From positions 1 to 54,585 of the forward strand of contig JALVZH010000247.1 in NCBI GenBank assembly GCA_027022105.1: a stretch of 54,585 bases of DNA, read 5' to 3'. Below, piece after piece: positions 39,910-49,385 of this stretch. Numbering within the stretch: the first letter of the stretch is position 1; each line of letters opens with the position of its first letter. The stretch is from Bacteroidales bacterium. GTDB taxonomy: Bacteria; Bacteroidota; Bacteroidia; Bacteroidales; F082. The notes below the pieces were generated by a model. That model did no database searches. It had not been told where the DNA came from and saw only the letters and a list, made by a program, of their open reading frames with translations. The position numbers were made by a program, and so were the translations under genes.

Positions 39910-41871
39910 TTGATAAAACCGGAAACGATACAGACCATTCTTGATACTGCCCGTATAGAAGAGGTGGTAGGTGATTTTGTCCCTTTGAAGAAAAGGGGAG
40001 TAAACTATATCGGGTTGTGCCCTTTTCATAATGAGAAGACACCCTCTTTTGTTGTATCTCCTTCAAAAGGTATCTTCAAATGTTTTGGTTGCGGCAAATC
40101 GGGTACCGCTGTGGGATTTATTATGGAGCATGAGCATTATTCGTATCCCGAGGCACTGAAATATCTGGCAAAGAAGTACGGAATTGAGGTGGAAGAGGAA
40201 ACCATGACCGATGAAATGCGGGAGGAAATTGACGAAAGAGATCGCATGTTTGCCCTTAACCAGTTTGTTTCCGAACATTTTCAGCACAATCTTTTTGAAA
40301 CCGAAGACGGCAAAGCCATTGGGCTTTCGTATCTGAAAGAGCGTGATTTTATTGATGCAACCATCAGAAAGTTTCAACTGGGATATGCCGCCAATGCCTG
40401 GGAAGAGTATTCGCAATATGCATTACGAAACGGCTACAAAAAAGAAGACCTCATCAAAACCGGTTTAAGCATTGAAAGGGACGGCAAACTGATTGACCGT
40501 TTTAAGGGCAGGGTGATTTTTCCCATTCATAACCTTACGGGAAAGATTATCGGATTTGGCGGGCGTATTCTTACCGACGATAAAAAAACCGCAAAATATC
40601 TGAACTCACCCGAATCGGAAATTTACAACAAAAGCAAAAGCCTTTACGGTATTTTCTTTGCAAGAAATGCCATTTCCAAAGCCGACTCTTGTTACCTTGT
40701 GGAGGGATATACCGATGTAATCTCTTTGCATCAGGCCGGAATAGAGAATGTGGTGGCCTCTTCGGGAACATCTCTTACGGTTGACCAGATAAAATTAATT
40801 AAAAGATATACCAAAAACATTGTAATACTTTACGATGGCGACCCGGCGGGAATCAAAGCCTCTTTTCGCGGTATCGACCTTATTCTGGAACAGGGGATGA
40901 ACGTTAAAATTGCTCTCTTCCCCGAAGGCGAAGACCCCGATTCTTTTGTCAGGCACCACCGGCGTTCGGAGGTTGATCTGTTTCTCGAAGAGAATACCGC
41001 CGATTTCATAACTTTTAAAACAAAGCTGCTTTTAAAGGAAACAAAAGATGATCCCGTAAAGAAAGCGGAACTGATAAAAGAGATTGTGGAAAGTATTTCC
41101 AAAATCCCAAGCGGTATTACACGCAATGTTTACATTCAGGAGTGCAGTGCGGTGATGAATATCGCCGAACAGACCCTGATGAACGAAATGAACAAAATCA
41201 TCAGGCAGCGTTACCGCAAACAGCAAAACAGGCAGGATTATACACCGGATGAAGAGATGCCGCAGGCCGGACGTACCGATATGCAGGAGATAGAGGTGGA
41301 TCCTTATGATTCGTCAACCCAGGAACGGGAGGTTTTGCGCATGATTTTGCAGTATGGCGAAAATGTGATAGAAGTTCCCGATTATTCGGTGGCCGAAGAG
41401 GGTGTAACCTCTGTGCTTACCATGACTGTGGCAGAGTTTATCATTACCGAAATTGAAGGGGAGATGGGAGAGATGAACCACCCTGTTTATCAGCAGGTTT
41501 ATAATCTGATAAAAGAGAAATTCGAACGCAACGAACCTGTTTCGGAAAAGAGCCTTTTAAAGGATAATCCGGATAAAAAAATACAGGAGGCCATCATCGA
41601 TCTGGTATCTTCGCCTTACGACTTGAGCGAAAACTGGAAAAAACACAATATTTATGTTAAAAACGAAGAGGACGAACTTGCCAAAGCGGTAATTTACACG
41701 GTGCTTTCCTTAAAATCGAAAAAAATAGGGAAACAAATGAAATCCATAATGGATAAATTAAAGGAATCGGGTGATATTGCCGAATCGGAACTGCTGATGA
41801 TGGAATATGAACATTTGAAAGATATGTCAATGGTAATACAAAAGGCGTTGAACAGAGTTTTTGTTTTTTAA
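39910..41871 (+). CDS. dnaG: DNA primase DnaG
   Basis: A primase of about 653 residues that makes RNA primers at the replication fork. The zinc-binding domain has CPFHNEKTPSFVVSP and FKCFGCGKSG. The RNA polymerase/TOPRIM core includes GRVIFPIHNLTGKIIGFGGR, YLVEGYTDVISLHQAG and LYDGDPAG with the metal-binding acidic residues. The C-terminal DnaB-binding domain is helical and diverged. The start is placed at TTG 39910, giving (M)IKPETIQTILDTARIEEVV, the expected family N-terminus. The upstream ATG at 39835 would add 25 residues that run through the terminator hairpin and is unlikely. It is followed closely by the TolC-family gene. Confidence 0.94.
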   Translation: MIKPETIQTILDTARIEEVVGDFVPLKKRGVNYIGLCPFHNEKTPSFVVSPSKGIFKCFGCGKSGTAVGFIMEHEHYSYPEALKYLAKKYGIEVEEETMTDEMREEIDERDRMFALNQFVSEHFQHNLFETEDGKAIGLSYLKERDFIDATIRKFQLGYAANAWEEYSQYALRNGYKKEDLIKTGLSIERDGKLIDRFKGRVIFPIHNLTGKIIGFGGRILTDDKKTAKYLNSPESEIYNKSKSLYGIFFARNAISKADSCYLVEGYTDVISLHQAGIENVVASSGTSLTVDQIKLIKRYTKNIVILYDGDPAGIKASFRGIDLILEQGMNVKIALFPEGEDPDSFVRHHRRSEVDLFLEENTADFITFKTKLLLKETKDDPVKKAELIKEIVESISKIPSGITRNVYIQECSAVMNIAEQTLMNEMNKIIRQRYRKQQNRQDYTPDEEMPQAGRTDMQEIEVDPYDSSTQEREVLRMILQYGENVIEVPDYSVAEEGVTSVLTMTVAEFIITEIEGEMGEMNHPVYQQVYNLIKEKFERNEPVSEKSLLKDNPDKKIQEAIIDLVSSPYDLSENWKKHNIYVKNEEDELAKAVIYTVLSLKSKKIGKQMKSIMDKLKESGDIAESELLMMEYEHLKDMSMVIQKALNRVFVF

Positions 41872-41924
41872 ATAAAAAAGCGTTTTTACCGTTCATATAA
41901 AATATTTAGAAAATATATATCACC

Positions 41925-43307
41925 ATGAATAAAAAATTTGTCCTCTTTTTACCCGTAATAATTTTTTTAGCCGTAAACCTGAAACTGGCAGCTCAGGAAC
42001 TATGGTCATTGGAAGATTGTATTAACTATGCCTTTGAGCACAACCTGCAGATTAAGCAGAGTTATCTTGATGTGGAAGCATCACAAGATGATTTGCTGCA
42101 AAAAAAATTAAACTTTCTTCCTTCGTTGAATGCCAGTGCCTCGCACAACACGGGTTGGGGACGATCGGTAGATATGGCTACCTATCGCTATACCAACAAA
42201 ACCACCCGCCAAATGTATTTTTCGGTAAACAGCGACATAACTCTTTTTAACGGGTTACAACAGGTAAATGATGTACGTCGTCAACAGTTTGATTTTCTGG
42301 CAAAGAAGTACAGTTCGGACAAAATAAAAAACGACATTTCCCTGAATATTGCCGCCGCATACCTGCAAATACTGTTTAATATCGAGCTTACAAACAATGC
42401 CCGGCGACAGGTGGAAATAACAAAAGAACAGATTGACCGTACCAGAAAGCAGGTAGAGGCAGGTGTACTGGCAAAAGGAAGTTTGCTGGAAATAGAGGCT
42501 CAGGGCGCCAACGAGGAGGTGAATCTTGTAACGGCCAAAAACAGACTTACCCTTTCGTATCTCGATTTGATGCAACTTCTCGACCTGAAAGCCGACAGCG
42601 CTTTTGATATTGAAAAGCCGAACCTTGAAATTACTGCAAAACCCGAATTGCTGCCTGTATCATCCATTTATCATACGGCTTTGGGTATTATGCCCGAAAT
42701 CAAGAGCGCCGAATATTCGCTGAAAAGTGCCGAGCGCAGCCTTGCCATTGCCCGAGGACAGAGAAGTCCGCGCCTGAGTCTTACCGGAACTTACGGCAAT
42801 AATTATTCCGACCAGATAAAAAAATCTCTTGACCCCACAAGTCCCGATTTTGACGTTACAAAACCTTTTTGGGATCAATTGGCCGACAACAGGAATATCA
42901 CCATGGCGTTCAGGCTTACCATTCCGGTATTCAACGGTTTTCAGGTTTCCAATTATATCAGAAAATCGAAAATATATCAGGAAAGTGCAAACCTGACTCT
43001 GGAACTCGAAAAAAACCGGTTGCGCAAAAATATCGAACAGGCTTATACCGATGCTGTGGCAGCCTACAAAACCTATGAAGCACGGAAAAGGTCGGTGGCT
43101 TCGTACCGTGAGGCTTTTAAGTATGCCCGTGAGAAGTTTGACGTGGGCATGGTAAGTGCCACCGATTACAATGTTGCCAAAATACAACTGAACAATGCCG
43201 AGTCGGATCTGGCCGCTTCCAAATACGATTATATTTTTAAAACCAAAATTCTTGATTTTTATCTTGGAAGAGATTTGACTTTGAAAGATATAGCTACGCA
43301 GAAATAA
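41925..43307 (+). CDS. TolC-family outer-membrane efflux protein
   Basis: A 460-residue protein with a signal peptide (MNKKFVLFLPVIIFLAVNLKLAAQ). Two long coiled-coil repeats typical of the TolC trimer are visible: SLEDCINYAFEHNLQIKQS to about 195, and about 255-450 (RSVASYREAFKYAREKFDVGMVSATDYNVAK). It would form the outer-membrane channel of a tripartite pump or a type I exporter. No periplasmic adaptor or inner-membrane pump gene is adjacent; only a MacB-type permease 9 kb away at 52339 is a conceivable partner, and this is speculative. Confidence 0.92.
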   Translation: MNKKFVLFLPVIIFLAVNLKLAAQELWSLEDCINYAFEHNLQIKQSYLDVEASQDDLLQKKLNFLPSLNASASHNTGWGRSVDMATYRYTNKTTRQMYFSVNSDITLFNGLQQVNDVRRQQFDFLAKKYSSDKIKNDISLNIAAAYLQILFNIELTNNARRQVEITKEQIDRTRKQVEAGVLAKGSLLEIEAQGANEEVNLVTAKNRLTLSYLDLMQLLDLKADSAFDIEKPNLEITAKPELLPVSSIYHTALGIMPEIKSAEYSLKSAERSLAIARGQRSPRLSLTGTYGNNYSDQIKKSLDPTSPDFDVTKPFWDQLADNRNITMAFRLTIPVFNGFQVSNYIRKSKIYQESANLTLELEKNRLRKNIEQAYTDAVAAYKTYEARKRSVASYREAFKYAREKFDVGMVSATDYNVAKIQLNNAESDLAASKYDYIFKTKILDFYLGRDLTLKDIATQK

Positions 43308-43345
43308 TGTCCGGAGACAGGCAGGTAAAAATAATTAACAAAAAA

Positions 43346-43375
43346 TTTGTTAATAAGATATTTTTCGTATTTTTG
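43346..43375 (+). promoter_or_regulatory. rplU promoter (TTTG -33, TATTTTTG -7)
   Basis: TTTG (43346-43349) and TATTTTTG (43368-43375) are 18 bp apart, a complete Bacteroidetes promoter, 33 bp before the rplU ATG. Confidence 0.7.
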
Positions 43376-43407
43376 CCGCTCCAAAATTTAACGCTAAAAG
43401 AAAAAAG

Positions 43408-43719
43408 ATGTACGCAATTGTTGAGATAGCAGGGCAGCAGTTCAAAGTGGAGCAGGGACAGGAGATCTTTGTTCACAGGCTTGAAGGCGAAGAAGGAAGC
43501 AACGTCTCCTTTGACAATGTACTTTTGGTTGACAACGAAGGCAAAGTTGCCGTTGGTACACCCAAAGTTGAAGGCGCTTCCGTTAATGCCAAAATCGTGG
43601 CCCACACAAAAGGAGATAAGGTTCTTGTTTTCAAAAAGAAAAGAAGAAAAGGATACCAGAAAGAGAACGGTCATCGCCAGTATTTGAGCAAAGTTCTCAT
43701 TGAAAAAATTACTGTTTAA
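43408..43719 (+). CDS. rplU: 50S ribosomal protein L21
   Basis: A 103-residue L21, a 23S rRNA-binding protein of the large subunit. [25 protein letters not shown] and the [15 protein letters not shown] motif are diagnostic. Length is standard. It forms an operon with rpmA. The sequence TTTAACGCTAAAA occurs before its start (43387-43399) and again across its own stop before rpmA (43715-43727). Confidence 0.97.
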   Translation: MYAIVEIAGQQFKVEQGQEIFVHRLEGEEGSNVSFDNVLLVDNEGKVAVGTPKVEGASVNAKIVAHTKGDKVLVFKKKRRKGYQKENGHRQYLSKVLIEKITV

Positions 43720-43737
43720 CGCTAAAAACTTAAAAAA

Positions 43738-44004
43738 ATGGCTCATAAAAAAGGAATGGGTAGCTCCCACAACGGTCGTGAATCGGAAAGCAAACGTCTG
43801 GGAGTTAAAATTTATGGCGGACAGCACGCCACTGCAGGCAATATTATTGTAAGGCAAAGAGGAACCAAACATCATCCGGGCCTGAACGTCGGTATGGGTA
43901 AAGACCATACCTTGTTTGCCCTTAAAGACGGTATTGTTGAATTTCGCAGAAGGAAAAACAACCGTTCTTACGTAAGCGTAATGCCTGTTGATGAAGAGAA
44001 ATAG
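43738..44004 (+). CDS. rpmA: 50S ribosomal protein L27
   Basis: An 88-residue L27, which reaches the peptidyl-transferase centre. [24 protein letters not shown] and the [21 protein letters not shown] segment are characteristic. The N-terminus has the mature MAHKKG form without the extension cleaved in some Firmicutes. It lies 18 bp after rplU and is followed by a strong terminator. Confidence 0.97.
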   Translation: MAHKKGMGSSHNGRESESKRLGVKIYGGQHATAGNIIVRQRGTKHHPGLNVGMGKDHTLFALKDGIVEFRRRKNNRSYVSVMPVDEEK

Positions 44005-44028
44005 ATCCTTTTAAAGGAAACTGATACT

Positions 44029-44062
44029 AAAAAGCCCGACGGAATTTCCGCCGGGCTTTTTT
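44029..44062 (+). terminator. Rho-independent terminator of rplU-rpmA
   Basis: AAAAAGCCCG (44029-44038) pairs with CGGGCTTTTT (44052-44061), with an inner CGGAA/TTCCG pairing after one mismatch. It has A-tract and T-tract flanks, so it can act on both strands, also for the convergent receptor gene. Confidence 0.9.
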
Positions 44063-44136
44063 AATGCTTTTTTTGGTTCTTGCAGGTTTCTGTATTTTGA
44101 CACACTGGCATTTTTTAATTTGCAACAGATTCCAGG

Positions 44137-46404
44137 TCAAAACTTTACCAAAAGCTGCACCGAATAATTTCTCGGAGGTCTGATGTCTCCGGGACGCCCC
44201 ATGTACTCTTTATTGAAAATGTTTTTGCCCACCAATGCAAGGTTGGCTTCTTTTGTCAGTTGCCACGATAACCGCAGGTCGAAAACCACCGCACCTTTGT
44301 TGTTCTCCCCGCGGTATTCTTTAAGTCCGGGCATAATTTCCATCCCGAAGATTTTCTCTTCAAAAGCGGGGTCGATACGTTCCATAAAGCTCCTGTAAAT
44401 CATATTTACACCGAGAGAAAGTTTACCGTAACCAAACGAAACATCACCTTTTACAGAATGGTTGTAGCGATATTTAAGGATGTTGTTTTCCAGTGTGTCC
44501 GATGATAAATCCAGCGGGTTCATATAAGTATATCCTATAAAAAAGGTGGTGCTGAATTTGCCTTGTTTGCTGCTCCCCGACAGGGTTACATCTATTCCGT
44601 CAATACGGGCTTTGCCTACATTCAGCGATTTAAATCCCACATCGCTCAGGGAGGGGTATTCCACACTGTCGGGTTTGTAAATACCGAATGTAAACTCAAT
44701 CATATCATTGTATTCGGTCAGGAAAAATGCCGCATCCAGAAAACCGGTTATGTTCCACAGCCGGTATCCTTGTTTGATTCCCGCCTCGGCACTCCATCCC
44801 GTTTCGGGTTTCAGTTCGGGATTGGGAAAGATATTGAGGCTGCCCACACTGGTTGCCGTATATTTTTCGGCAATGGAAGGGTAGCGGTATCCCTGACCGA
44901 AAGAGGCTCTCAGAAAGGTAAATTCAGCAGCTTTATAATTGATTCCGGTTCTGAAAACGTTGGAAATTTTTTCGTCGCTGTTGTCGATGCTGTAGTATTC
45001 GGCCCGGTAGCCTCCCGAAAAGGTCAACTTTTGGAACGGTTTGTAATCGAGCTGTGTATATAGTGCAAAATTGGTGTTAAAATGATTGCCGTAAAGTGTC
45101 GCCCGGGTACTTCCGTACATACCCGTGGCTCCCGCGGTAATATCCAAAACCGATTTGATTCGTGTGTGAAACCGGTACTCACCGTAAAACATATTTGAAC
45201 CGTTATCCTTGTCGGGATTTTGCTCAAAGGTATTTCGCACCTTGTAAAATCTTGTTAAAAGGCTGTGCTTGTTTTGGTGCTTGTCGTAATAGTTGAACCA
45301 GGGGTCAACCATGATTCTGAAACCCGCGGTGGGAGCAAGTCCGGCTGGTTGCTGCATGTAAGCTCCCGAATCGGCGTCCCGCCAAAGGAAAAATCCCGAA
45401 GAATTTTGCCACTGAACATTAGTAGCGAGTCCGGCAGAGAGGTTTTCCATGTTTTTCGGCCTGTAGCGCAGTTTGAAGTTGGCCCGCGCATGCTGTTCAT
45501 AGTTTTTTTCACGGTATCCGGCGTTGTTATAGAGGTCGGCACCTGCTACAATATCCAACTGTTCGAGCCTCCTGGCATGAGAAAACCGGAATCCGCCGAA
45601 CAGGGGATTGTTGTCCCACCACCACGAAAGTTCATTGCGGGATGGTTTGTCGAAAAAACCGGAATAGAGTGTTACCGTGGTTTTGGGTTTCAAGCCCGGC
45701 CACAGGGTGCGCAGGTTGATAACGCCATTCAGAGCGGAAGAACCGTACAAAGAGCTGCTGGCACCTTTAACTATTTCAACTTGTGCCGTATTTTCTATGG
45801 GCAAAAAGTTCCATTTTACCTCTCCCACATCGGCGGTTAACAGCGGCAATTCGTCCAAAACAACCAGTACCCTGCTTCCGGCACCATAACTGTAGCCGCC
45901 ACCGCCGCGTATGCTTGCCTGCCCGTCCAGTATATCAATTCCCGGCATTTGATTGAATACGGTTTCAATGTGCCGGGTGTTCTGTTTTTTGAGATAATCC
46001 GGCGGGATAACCGTCATGGAAACACTAACGTCCGATAATTTCTGTATGTACAGTCCGGCGGTTACCACCGTGGTATTCAGGTTAATGGCCGAAGGATTTA
46101 AACTGACGGGCAGATATAATGAATCGCCCTGTTTGATTGTTACTTCTCTCTTTAATTTTTCATATCCGATAAAAGAGAAAAGCAGGGTGTGTCTGCCAGC
46201 GGAAACCTCCATCTTAAAGGTTCCTGCCGAAGAGGTGGTTGTCCCCTCATGTTCATCAAGTATGATATTTACTCCGGCAAGCGTTTCCCCTGTAGTTTTA
46301 TCGGTTACCGTTCCGGTTATAACCGGTTCGCTTTGTGCCATACTTCTTATTGACAGGAACAAAGCGAATAAAATGATAAGTTGATGTAAATATTTAAAAT
46401 TCAT
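44137..46404 (-). CDS. TonB-dependent outer-membrane receptor
   Basis: A receptor of about 755 residues. A signal peptide (MNFKYLHQLIILFALFLSIRSMAQ) is followed by a carboxypeptidase-regulatory-like domain (about 28-105, ITGTVTDKTTGETLAGVNI), a plug (about 120-230, MPGIDILDGQASIRGGGGYS, VEIVKGASSSLYGSSALNGV) and a 22-strand barrel ending VQLLVKF. The ATG at 46404 is preferred for its signal peptide; a GTG at 46434 in the same frame overlaps the upstream stop (GTGA) and is the alternative. Such receptors import iron chelates, vitamin B12, heme or sugars; no SusD partner is present, so a carbohydrate role is less likely. It is co-transcribed with the T9SS protein gene. Confidence 0.92.
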   Translation of the reverse strand: MNFKYLHQLIILFALFLSIRSMAQSEPVITGTVTDKTTGETLAGVNIILDEHEGTTTSSAGTFKMEVSAGRHTLLFSFIGYEKLKREVTIKQGDSLYLPVSLNPSAINLNTTVVTAGLYIQKLSDVSVSMTVIPPDYLKKQNTRHIETVFNQMPGIDILDGQASIRGGGGYSYGAGSRVLVVLDELPLLTADVGEVKWNFLPIENTAQVEIVKGASSSLYGSSALNGVINLRTLWPGLKPKTTVTLYSGFFDKPSRNELSWWWDNNPLFGGFRFSHARRLEQLDIVAGADLYNNAGYREKNYEQHARANFKLRYRPKNMENLSAGLATNVQWQNSSGFFLWRDADSGAYMQQPAGLAPTAGFRIMVDPWFNYYDKHQNKHSLLTRFYKVRNTFEQNPDKDNGSNMFYGEYRFHTRIKSVLDITAGATGMYGSTRATLYGNHFNTNFALYTQLDYKPFQKLTFSGGYRAEYYSIDNSDEKISNVFRTGINYKAAEFTFLRASFGQGYRYPSIAEKYTATSVGSLNIFPNPELKPETGWSAEAGIKQGYRLWNITGFLDAAFFLTEYNDMIEFTFGIYKPDSVEYPSLSDVGFKSLNVGKARIDGIDVTLSGSSKQGKFSTTFFIGYTYMNPLDLSSDTLENNILKYRYNHSVKGDVSFGYGKLSLGVNMIYRSFMERIDPAFEEKIFGMEIMPGLKEYRGENNKGAVVFDLRLSWQLTKEANLALVGKNIFNKEYMGRPGDIRPPRNYSVQLLVKF

Positions 46405-46430
46405 TTGGGAAAACTTTTGCCATACAGATT

Positions 46431-47180
46431 TCACCTTGTTTTTACCGCTATGTCCGAAATACGTCCCGAAGAAGTTACCAGTGTTATGACGTAATGCCCC
46501 TGAGCCAACTGTTCTAAATTCACCAGTAATTTATTTTCTCCGGCTTCAACGGTATAAAAACATGATTCCAGTTCTTTTCCCTGAAGGGAAGAAACAACTA
46601 CCTGCACCTGTCCGGGTTCCGGCGAGCGGTAAGAAATGTTTGTTTTGTTAATAAAAGGATTGGGCCACAATTTCATTCTGCTGTTGCGAACAAAAAGGTT
46701 TGCCACACCATTGGATTCTTCCACCACCAAAGACAATGAAACGGAATCGGTAACGGTTCCCATTGATACGGGTGTTCCGTTCAATTCGCCGAATACTTCC
46801 ACTTCGATGTGTAACGGGTAGGTTCCCGTATCGGCAGGGGTTCCCGACATCAAAACACAATAGTAGGTTCCGGGATAAAAATCGTTGTCTTCCGTGTTGC
46901 TCACCCAGGTAATGCTTTCGGGCAGATTGCCTACATCAACCAGATGAAGGTGATGAATGGTAAAAACAATACCTGTGGTTTCGTAAGGAGGTAAAATGGA
47001 AAATACCTGTTCGTAATATTCTCCTTTGTAGGCAACATCAAGCGAGTCGGGGCAAACCTGACCGTTGTTTTCAGGGTCGGGACAAGAGATGGAATCGGCA
47101 GGTGTGCATTGGGCTAAAACACTGTTTGTAAAAAAAATGCCGAACATCAAAAACAGAAAGGTCAGTACTCTTTTTTTCAT
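46431..47180 (-). CDS. Secreted T9SS-sorted protein upstream of the TonB receptor
   Basis: A 249-residue precursor. The signal peptide ends at about SVLAQ. The middle (about 25-150) is an Ig-like beta-domain with four cysteines near its start (CTPADSISCPDPENNGQVCPDS). The last 80 residues begin RMKLWPNPF and match a T9SS type A sorting domain. It should reach the cell surface. Because its gene directly precedes the TonB receptor gene, it may bind or deliver the receptor's substrate; that is inferred from context only. Confidence 0.8.
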   Translation of the reverse strand: MKKRVLTFLFLMFGIFFTNSVLAQCTPADSISCPDPENNGQVCPDSLDVAYKGEYYEQVFSILPPYETTGIVFTIHHLHLVDVGNLPESITWVSNTEDNDFYPGTYYCVLMSGTPADTGTYPLHIEVEVFGELNGTPVSMGTVTDSVSLSLVVEESNGVANLFVRNSRMKLWPNPFINKTNISYRSPEPGQVQVVVSSLQGKELESCFYTVEAGENKLLVNLEQLAQGHYVITLVTSSGRISDIAVKTR

Positions 47181-47221
47181 AATCCTGCTTTTTTGATTAT
47201 TTTTTGCTCTTTTTAATTAAG

Positions 47222-47229
47222 CAAATATA
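47222..47229 (-). promoter_or_regulatory. Promoter box TATATTTG of the T9SS protein/receptor unit
   Basis: Minus-strand TATATTTG (47229 to 47222) lies 41 bp before the start at 47180 and is an exact TAnnTTTG match. Confidence 0.6.
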
Positions 47230-47329
47230 AGTGATTTTTAAAAAGATTCAAAGTTTCCCGGAATTATAAGGATATATTAGCATGCTGTCAATATTGTATA
47301 ATTTACAGTATTTTAATTATTTGGGCGGC

Positions 47330-47472
47330 CGGGTTTACAGTTGCATGCCGGCAGGTATCGCAATCTGCTGTCCGTTTGTAGTTGCAAACTTTCAGTCTTC
47401 GCAATCTACCGCTTCCATCCCTGCCGCAATTTGACCTGACGGGCTGAACGCCGGTTTGCGGGTCGGCTCCCA
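47330..47472. repeat. Mosaic repeat pieces
   Basis: CTACCGCTTCCATCCCTGCCGC (about 47406-47427) recurs near 36898, and ACCTGACGGGCTGAACGCCGGTTTGCGG (about 47434-47461) recurs at about 349-376. No gene seen here. Confidence 0.65.
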
Positions 47473-48039
47473 TCAGATCGAAAAATCCGGTAAAAATTCC
47501 TTTAAAGGTATATACACCGGCCCCGTCCGCTTCAAAATGCTTTGATAAAGAAAAAATCTGTCAACCGTAACCTGTTGCAAAAAGGTATCTTTGTATTTAT
47601 CAATGGTTTTCTGAAACAGCTTTTTGTTTTCCAGGTGCTTTATCCGGCCTATGGTCAGGTGCGGAACAAAATTTTGCCGGTCGCGGTAAAACCCCGCATC
47701 GTGCAGGCTGTTTAAAATATCTTCACCGAGGTTTTTCATCTCCCCGGCATCTTGCATTCCTATCCAGATAACCCTTGGATTGTAACGGCTGCCGAAAATC
47801 CCGGTTTTTTCCAGTGTAAAAGAAAACGAAGCATGACGACCGGCAACCTCCCGAAGTGTCCGGTTTATTACCGGAATCTGTGAATCGGGTGTTTCGCCGA
47901 GGAATTTCAATGTAATGTGCATGTTTTCCGGTTCCACCCATTTTATCTTTTCGTAGTGAAGCGCTCTCTTTAATCCGTAATAAACACGCAAAAAGTTTTC
48001 ATCGGGATGAAGTTTTACGGCAACAAAAAGTCGTTTCAT
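47473..48039 (-). CDS. thpR: RNA 2',3'-cyclic phosphodiesterase (2H family)
   Basis: A 188-residue 2H-superfamily enzyme that opens 2',3'-cyclic phosphate ends of RNA (once called 2'-5' RNA ligase). The two catalytic HxTx motifs are MHITLKFLGE (His at about 41) and PHLTIGRI (His at about 127). KRLFVAVKLHPDE at the start is typical. It follows mreD by 9 bp, so it is transcribed with the cell-shape genes, where Bacteroidota normally carry mrdA (PBP2) and rodA. Confidence 0.92.
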   Translation of the reverse strand: MKRLFVAVKLHPDENFLRVYYGLKRALHYEKIKWVEPENMHITLKFLGETPDSQIPVINRTLREVAGRHASFSFTLEKTGIFGSRYNPRVIWIGMQDAGEMKNLGEDILNSLHDAGFYRDRQNFVPHLTIGRIKHLENKKLFQKTIDKYKDTFLQQVTVDRFFLYQSILKRTGPVYIPLKEFLPDFSI

Positions 48040-48048
48040 GGGCGTAAA

Positions 48049-48558
48049 TTATTTTCTCGAAGTAAAAAACAGAACCAGAATTATGATAATACCGGTTGTA
48101 TAAACCGTGTTTTCAACTATTTGCAGCAATATGTTAAGAAAATCGTGGAAGCCGAATATCTCCAGAAAAAAGAGTGCCGTGTGATGAATCAGCACAAGAG
48201 TAAATGTATATTTCAGGAAGCCGAAAACCCCCAGCTTGTTGAAATCGGGTTCTTCACGTTCAGTATATTCAATGTTTTGAAAATAAAAGCGCAGGATACC
48301 GGGTCTGGCAAAAGTCATAAAGGTGGCGGCTGCGGCATGAAGACCAAGTGTGTTTCCGAAAAAATCGACGGTTAATCCCGAAAGGAAACCCAGCAGCAGA
48401 AGCCAGCTTTTTCCGGTATTAAAAGGAAGCAAAAGAATAAAGAGCAGATAAACATAAGGAATGAGAAACCCCCAAATGCTGAGGTTGTTCAAAACAAAAA
48501 CCTGCAACACCATCAGCAGCACAAACCTGAAGCCGTTTTTGATGTAGATATTGCTCAT
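48049..48558 (-). CDS. mreD: Rod shape-determining protein MreD
   Basis: A 169-residue inner-membrane protein with about five hydrophobic helices, the MreD subunit of the elongasome. The frame is open to 48624, but the ATG at 48558 overlaps the mreC stop (ATGA) and gives the normal N-terminus (MSNIYIKNGFRFVLLMVLQVFVL). The motif GFLSGLTVDFFGNTLGLHAAA is the most conserved part of the family. It is co-translated with mreC. Confidence 0.9.
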   Translation of the reverse strand: MSNIYIKNGFRFVLLMVLQVFVLNNLSIWGFLIPYVYLLFILLLPFNTGKSWLLLLGFLSGLTVDFFGNTLGLHAAAATFMTFARPGILRFYFQNIEYTEREEPDFNKLGVFGFLKYTFTLVLIHHTALFFLEIFGFHDFLNILLQIVENTVYTTGIIIILVLFFTSRK

Positions 48559-49367
48559 TGTTCCGCTTCCTCCATCAGTTGAAGTTCCTCTTCGCGGTTG
48601 TTGTTTTTTACAAGGTAAACCCAATAGAGGCTGTTAAAATCGGTTGAAAAACGCAATGTGGCGTGTGTCAGACTTTTCTGTTGGTCGGGGAAGTATTTTT
48701 CAACGGTTCCGATTACAATGCCGGGCGGAAAAATCAAAGAATTTCCGCTGGTTACCACCGTGTCGCCCTGTTGCAACACAAGATGCGAGGGAATATCTTC
48801 AACAATGCCGAAACGGTAATCGTCCGTTCCCCAAATAACCCGCACCAGTTGGTTGTTTTTTTTGATTCGGGCGCTGATGTTGGCATTTTTGTGCAGCATT
48901 GACATAATGAGCGCATAGTGTTGCGACACACCGATAACCACCCCTGCCAGACCGTTGGCCGAAACCACCGCCATCTCCTTCTCCACACCGTCGCTCAACC
49001 CTTTGTCCACCATAATGTAGTTGTTCTTTTTGTTCACCGAGTTGCTGATTACTTTTGCGGAAAGATAATGAAAAGCGGTATCGTTTCCGGTAACGGAATC
49101 AACGGCTGCCGCTCCGGCCGGGTGCAAAAGGTTTTTCAACCGCTCGTTTTCTTCTGCAAGCTGACGGTTTTGTGTTTTCAGGGTAAAATAGTCCGTAATG
49201 TTGGAAGAGAGGTTGTAAAGGCTTCCCGTAAAATCGTTTACGGTGTTAAAAGCCAAACTGTGTTGATACGAGTAGCTTTTGACAAGCAGCAGCAGCGACA
49301 CCACTTCCAATATGAGAAAAAGGGTGAAAAATCTGTTTTTCCAGAAAAACAATATCAGTGTACGCAT
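48555..49367 (-). CDS. mreC: Rod shape-determining protein MreC
   Basis: A 270-residue MreC: one N-terminal membrane helix (about 9-27), a coiled coil (about 55-80, TLKTQNRQLAEENERLKNLL) and a periplasmic double beta-barrel (about 100-255, with SNSVNKKNNYIMVDKG, NGLAGVVIGVS, GDTVVTSGNSLIFPPGIVIG). It links MreB to the wall-synthesis enzymes. It lies 18 bp downstream of mreB. Confidence 0.93.
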   Translation of the reverse strand: MRTLILFFWKNRFFTLFLILEVVSLLLLVKSYSYQHSLAFNTVNDFTGSLYNLSSNITDYFTLKTQNRQLAEENERLKNLLHPAGAAAVDSVTGNDTAFHYLSAKVISNSVNKKNNYIMVDKGLSDGVEKEMAVVSANGLAGVVIGVSQHYALIMSMLHKNANISARIKKNNQLVRVIWGTDDYRFGIVEDIPSHLVLQQGDTVVTSGNSLIFPPGIVIGTVEKYFPDQQKSLTHATLRFSTDFNSLYWVYLVKNNNREEELQLMEEAEQ

Positions 49368-49385
49368 GCAGCCCCCTGACGCAAA

